Below, one piece after another: positions 21,999-25,449 of a stretch of 25,449 nucleotides of DNA. Origin of the DNA: Streptosporangiaceae bacterium. Its GTDB lineage: Bacteria > Actinomycetota > Actinomycetes > Streptosporangiales > Streptosporangiaceae. The first letter of the stretch is position 1. The number at the start of each line of letters is the position of its first letter. The DNA is taken from the NCBI GenBank assembly GCA_025934635.1, contig JAICWX010000105.1, positions 1 through 25,449 of the forward strand, given 5' to 3'. The notes beneath the pieces are model-generated. The model saw only the letters and a program-made list of their open reading frames with translations, was not told the origin of the DNA and searched no databases. Both the position numbers and the translations under genes were made by a program.

Positions 21999-23113
21999 GC
22001 ATGCCGCGCACGGCCACCCGGCCGCCGTCCTTCGAGGCACTGCTGGAGCGGCCGGACCTCGCCTGGATGGGCCAGAACACCACCCACCTCGAGCCGCCGC
22101 CCGAGGTGACCGAGGCACTGCTGGAGAGCACCCGGCGGCGCGAGTTCCAGTTCTACGCGCCGGCCCTCGGCTTCACCGAGCTGCGCGAGCTGATCCTGGC
22201 CGACCTCGGACTGCCCGGCCTTGGACTGGCCGGCCAGGAGACGATGATCACCGACGGCGCGGTCGGCGGGCTGCACCACATCTGCACCGCGCTGGCGCCG
22301 GCGCTGTCCCGGCTGATCACCACCGATCCCGGCTGGCCCTGGCCGGGACGGTTCGTCGCGCTGGCCGGCGTCCCGGTGAGCACCGTCGAGGTGTACTCCG
22401 CCGCGGCCGGCTACAAGCTCACCGCCGCCGCCCTGGCCACGGTCATCGAGCCGGGGGCGCTGCTCTACCTGATCGACCCGCTCAACCCGCTGGGCAGCTC
22501 GTATGGGCGGGACGAGCTCGAGGCCATCGTCGAGCTGGCCCGCGACCACGACGCGATCATCGTCCACGACTGCACCTACCGCCATTTCGCCGACGGGCAC
22601 ACCCTGGCCGCCGAGCTGTATCCCGAGGCCACGCTGACCACCTACAGCTTCTCGAAATGGCTCGGCCTGGCCGGCCTGCGGCTCGGCGCCATCGCGGGCC
22701 CGCCCGGGCTGCTCGGCCGGCTCACCGCGGTCCCGTCCAACCCGCTCGGCGCCAGCATCGTGGCCCAGCGGGCCGCCATCGCCGGCCTGAAGGTCTCCGA
22801 GCCGTGGCTGCGCGAGCTACGGCGGGTGAACCGCCAGAACCAGGAGATCGTGACCGGAGCCGTCGAGCGCAGCCCGTTCGGCCCGGTCCTGGTCCGGCCG
22901 TCGCAGGGCAACTTCCTCGCCGTCGACATCGCCGGCCACGGCTGGACCGCCGACCAGGTGTGCGCCGCCCTGCTGGAGCGCGACGTCTTCATCCGGTCCG
23001 GCACCTACCAGTCGCCGGCCTTCGGCGACCGGTTCGTCAAGGTCAGCACGTCGGTCCCGACGCAATGGGCCGAACGGTTCGCCGCCGCCTGGGCCTGCCT
23101 GGAACCGCGATGA
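21995..23113 (+). CDS. PLP-dependent aminotransferase (class I/II)
   Basis: A 372-residue fold-type I aminotransferase. Features are FYAPALGFTELRELILADL (N-terminal small domain), LIDPLNPLGSSYGRDELEAI (the NPxG-type segment), IIVHDCTYRHFADG with the cofactor Asp, and the PLP lysine Lys221 in YSFSKWLGLAGLRLGAI. The C-terminal small domain ends in FGDRFVKVSTSVPTQWAERF, containing VKVS where class I enzymes have RxS-type residues binding the substrate carboxylate. That Arg-to-Lys change suggests an unusual donor or acceptor. The GTG start overlaps the M20 stop by 4 bases; an ATG two codons on is an alternative. Its stop overlaps the amidase start (ATGA). Confidence 0.9.
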   Translation: MSMPRTATRPPSFEALLERPDLAWMGQNTTHLEPPPEVTEALLESTRRREFQFYAPALGFTELRELILADLGLPGLGLAGQETMITDGAVGGLHHICTALAPALSRLITTDPGWPWPGRFVALAGVPVSTVEVYSAAAGYKLTAAALATVIEPGALLYLIDPLNPLGSSYGRDELEAIVELARDHDAIIVHDCTYRHFADGHTLAAELYPEATLTTYSFSKWLGLAGLRLGAIAGPPGLLGRLTAVPSNPLGASIVAQRAAIAGLKVSEPWLRELRRVNRQNQEIVTGAVERSPFGPVLVRPSQGNFLAVDIAGHGWTADQVCAALLERDVFIRSGTYQSPAFGDRFVKVSTSVPTQWAERFAAAWACLEPR

Positions 23114-24663
23114 CGGCCCTGACCAGGTTCGCCGCCCTCGGCCTGGCGGAGTACCAGGCCTCGACCGCGCTGGCGCTCGGCCGGCGGGTCGCCGACGGCT
23201 CGCTCTCCCCGGTCCAGCTCACCGAATGCGCCCTCCACCTCGCCGCCGCCGCCGAGCCCGCCATCAACGCCTACGCCCTGCTGCTGCCCGAACGCGCCCG
23301 GCGCGAGGCGGCCGTGCGCGAGGCTCAGGCCCGCTCCGGGCTGGTGCGCAGCCCGCTGCACGGCGTCCCTATCGCGGTCAAGGACAACTTCTACTACGAG
23401 GGCACCCCGACCGGGAAAGGCTCGCTGACCAGCTCCGATGAGCCGGCCACGACGTCCGCCCCGATGGTGGCGCGGCTGGTGGGCGGCGGGGCGATCGTGA
23501 TCGGGAAGACCACTACGCCCGAGTTCGGCTGGAAGGGCACCGGCCGCTCCCCGCGCACCGGCGTGACCCGCAACCCGTGGGACCCGTCGAAGAACCCGGG
23601 CGGCTCGAGCGCCGGCTCGGGCGCCACCGTCGCCGCGGGCGCCGTCCCCATCGCGACCGGGACCGACGCCGGCGGCTCGATCCGCATCCCCGCCTCCTTC
23701 TGCGGCGTGACCGGGTTCAAGCCGACGCTCGGCGCCATCCCGGTCTGGCCCGGCACCGTCAACGAGACGCTGTCCCACGCGGGACCGCTGACCCGTTCGG
23801 TCGCCGACGCCCGGGCCGTCTTCGACCTCACCCGCGGCCCGGACGCCCGCGACCCGCAGTCCGCGTTCCCGGCTCCGCTGGCCGACGCCCCCGGGCGCCG
23901 GCTGCGCGTCGGGGTCGTGCGGGAGCCGTTCGGAACTGCCCCGGACGCGCCGGTGGCCGCCCTTTTCGACCGAACGACCGGGCTCATCCGCCACGCCATC
24001 CCCGCCGAGTTCGGCGCGGTAGACGACCTGGACGCGCCGTTGCCCCGGGAGATCTTCGAAGCCCTGTGGGTGACCGGCCGCGGCCTGGGCTTCGCCGACC
24101 TCATCCGCCGCCGCGGCGACGTGATGGACCCCGGCCTGGCCCGCCTCCTGCCGCTGGCCGAGCAGTACAGCCTGGCCGACTACTACCGGGCCCTGGAACT
24201 GCGGCGGGCGTTCAACGCGCGGATGTTCGCCCTGTTCGACGACTGGGACCTGCTGCTGATGCCCACCATGCCGCGGACCGCCTTCGCCGCCGAGGCCGAG
24301 GTGCCGCCCGGCGGCGAATCCGGCGCGCCGCTGCCGTGGATCACCTGGACGCCCTACACCTACCCGTTCAACATCACCGGCCAGCCGGCCCTGTCCGTGC
24401 CCGGCGGCCTGGCGGCCGATAACCTGCCGGCCGGGCTGCAGATCGTCGGCCCCTGGGCGCACGACACCCGGGTGCTCGACTTCGCTCACGCCTGCGAGCA
24501 GGCGCTGGAGCCGCTCAACCAGGTCCGGGTCGCTCCGCTCGTCACCACGTCGAAGGGGGACTTATGCGCACCGCTGTCTGCCTGCAGGGAGTCGACGCTC
24601 CCGAGGTCTTCGAACGCAATGTCGCCGAGATCGACCGCCTCGGCTACGACGCGCTCTGGCTGA
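23110..24663 (+). CDS. Amidase-signature family amidase
   Basis: A 517-residue amidase (Ser-cisSer-Lys triad). Lys91 lies in GVPIAVKDNF, cis-Ser166 in NPGGSSAGSGA, and nucleophile Ser190 in GTDAGGSIRIPA; the 24-residue spacing of the serines is that of the family. The C-terminal WITWTPYTYPFNITGQPALS is also typical. It hydrolyses R-CO-NH2 or amide bonds; substrate unknown. The natural end would be near LNQVRVAPL, about codon 477. Instead the frame stays open for about 40 further codons, overlapping the LLM gene by 100 bases. The tail there (SACRESTLPRSSN) looks like shadow translation, so loss of the original stop is likely. The ATG overlaps the aminotransferase stop. Confidence 0.92.
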   Translation: MTALTRFAALGLAEYQASTALALGRRVADGSLSPVQLTECALHLAAAAEPAINAYALLLPERARREAAVREAQARSGLVRSPLHGVPIAVKDNFYYEGTPTGKGSLTSSDEPATTSAPMVARLVGGGAIVIGKTTTPEFGWKGTGRSPRTGVTRNPWDPSKNPGGSSAGSGATVAAGAVPIATGTDAGGSIRIPASFCGVTGFKPTLGAIPVWPGTVNETLSHAGPLTRSVADARAVFDLTRGPDARDPQSAFPAPLADAPGRRLRVGVVREPFGTAPDAPVAALFDRTTGLIRHAIPAEFGAVDDLDAPLPREIFEALWVTGRGLGFADLIRRRGDVMDPGLARLLPLAEQYSLADYYRALELRRAFNARMFALFDDWDLLLMPTMPRTAFAAEAEVPPGGESGAPLPWITWTPYTYPFNITGQPALSVPGGLAADNLPAGLQIVGPWAHDTRVLDFAHACEQALEPLNQVRVAPLVTTSKGDLCAPLSACRESTLPRSSNAMSPRSTASATTRSG

Positions 24664-25449
24664 CCGACTCCTCGCTCCACTCGCGCAACTGCTGGGCCTA
24701 CCTCACGCTGGCCGCCCGCGCCTCGGCCCGGCTGAGCCTGGGCACCGCGGTGACCAACCCGGTCACCCGCCATCCCGGCGTGACCGCGGTCGCGGCGGCG
24801 ACGGTGGCCGAGATCTCCGGCGGCCGGGTCCGGCTCGGCATCGGGGCGGGCGACCGCCCGCTGCTGTCCCTGGGGGAGCGGCCCGCCCGGCTGGCCGACC
24901 TGGAGAAGGCCATCGAGGCGATCCGCGCGCTGTGGGCCGGCCAGCACGTCACCACCCAGGGGGCGTCGTTCGCGCTGGACGACGCGCACTACCGCTTCGC
25001 GCCGGTGCCCGGCATCCCCCTCTGGGTGTCGGCCACCGGCCCGAAGACGCTCGAGCTCGCGGGCCGCGTCGCCGACGGCGTCATCCTGCTGGCCGGCCTG
25101 CACCCGGAGGGGATCAAGTTCGCCCTCGAGCACATCGACCGCGGCGCCGAGCAGGCCGGGCGCGACGCGCGGCCCGAGGTCACCGTGTTCGCCTACGGCG
25201 CCATCGACGACGAGGACGAGACGGCCGCCTTCGCCGCCGCCCGCACCATCGCCGCCTGGTTCCCGCAGACGTCGCCGGTGTACTGCGAGATCGCCGGCCT
25301 GTCGGCCGCGCTGGTCGAGCAGGTGCGCACCAGCTACTCCGGCGGCGAATTCCAGGAGGCGGCCCGGGCGGCCGAGGCCCTCCCGGACGACTTCGTGCAC
25401 CGGATGGCGCTGGCCGGCGGCTCGGCCGAGGCCCGCCAGCACATCCGCA
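24564..25449 (+). CDS. LLM class (Mer-like) F420/flavin oxidoreductase, 3' end outside window
   Basis: An open frame of 295 codons to the window edge. It begins MRTAVCLQGVDAPEVFERN, then EIDRLGYDALWLTDSSLHSR and RLSLGTAVTNPVTRHPGVTA. The cofactor-phosphate loop SGGRVRLGIGAGDRP and IPLWVSATGPKTLELAGRVA follow. This is the bacterial-luciferase-like barrel, closest in look to methylenetetrahydromethanopterin-reductase-like F420 enzymes. LLM enzymes include flavin monooxygenases that open or oxidise N-heterocycles. AGGGGGA lies 4-10 bases before the ATG, a strong Shine-Dalgarno even though it sits inside the amidase frame. Last visible member of the rightward operon. Confidence 0.88.
   Translation, partial: MRTAVCLQGVDAPEVFERNVAEIDRLGYDALWLTDSSLHSRNCWAYLTLAARASARLSLGTAVTNPVTRHPGVTAVAAATVAEISGGRVRLGIGAGDRPLLSLGERPARLADLEKAIEAIRALWAGQHVTTQGASFALDDAHYRFAPVPGIPLWVSATGPKTLELAGRVADGVILLAGLHPEGIKFALEHIDRGAEQAGRDARPEVTVFAYGAIDDEDETAAFAAARTIAAWFPQTSPVYCEIAGLSAALVEQVRTSYSGGEFQEAARAAEALPDDFVHRMALAGGSAEARQHIR

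Noticed and set aside
22657..23109. Amidase start far upstream at 22657.
   Set aside because: That part of the frame is a shadow of the aminotransferase gene; the amidase begins at the ATGA overlap at 23110.

Overview
The window is very GC-rich, with G/C in most third codon positions. It encodes two luciferase-like (LLM) flavin/F420-type oxidoreductases, a PPOX-class protein probably using F420, a GPP34 (GOLPH3-like) protein, a DUF1992 protein and a typical Actinobacteria-style transaldolase. This points to a high-GC Actinomycetota chromosome, probably a large soil-type genome rich in accessory catabolism. No rRNA, tRNA, CRISPR array, insertion sequence or phage gene was seen.

Left part (1-9061): the 3' end of an ATZ/TRZ-type amidohydrolase is followed closely by an IclR regulator. 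A small hypothetical gene and an amylosucrase (GH13) come next on the plus strand. A four-gene minus-strand operon follows, running from 7593 down to 3759: Cys-rich HTH regulator, folE (GTP cyclohydrolase I), tal (transaldolase), and an FAD-dependent ferredoxin-reductase-like enzyme. It diverges from a DUF1348 gene across an AT-rich region with a perfect 14-bp palindrome. An ArsR regulator, apparently leaderless, and its SRPBCC partner complete this part.

Middle (9062-17819): mostly single housekeeping/accessory genes: GPP34, class II aldolase, PPOX, LLM, a small zinc-ribbon membrane protein, DUF1992, a methyltransferase, an alpha/beta hydrolase, a degenerate metallophosphoesterase and a HAD phosphatase. 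Between 12389 and 14509 lie three short decayed genes (MBL-fold hydrolase, Crp/Fnr regulator, iron-containing alcohol dehydrogenase). Each keeps its start region and its 3' end but has lost internal sequence. A Crp-type GTGA-N6-TCAC site survives between the first two.

Right part (17789-25449): a divergent catabolic locus. Leftward genes are an ATZ/TRZ amidohydrolase (broken by an internal deletion), an amidohydrolase-2 family enzyme and TenA. Rightward genes are an M20 amidohydrolase lacking the usual Glu-Glu pair, a PLP aminotransferase, an amidase-signature enzyme and an LLM oxidoreductase cut by the window end. Starts and stops are overlapped or closely spaced throughout. The 230-bp region between the two arms carries two identical AGATCTCAGATCT operators placed almost symmetrically. 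I infer a single regulon for breakdown or salvage of a nitrogen-containing, possibly pyrimidine or thiamine-related, compound. The substrate is not determined by the sequence.
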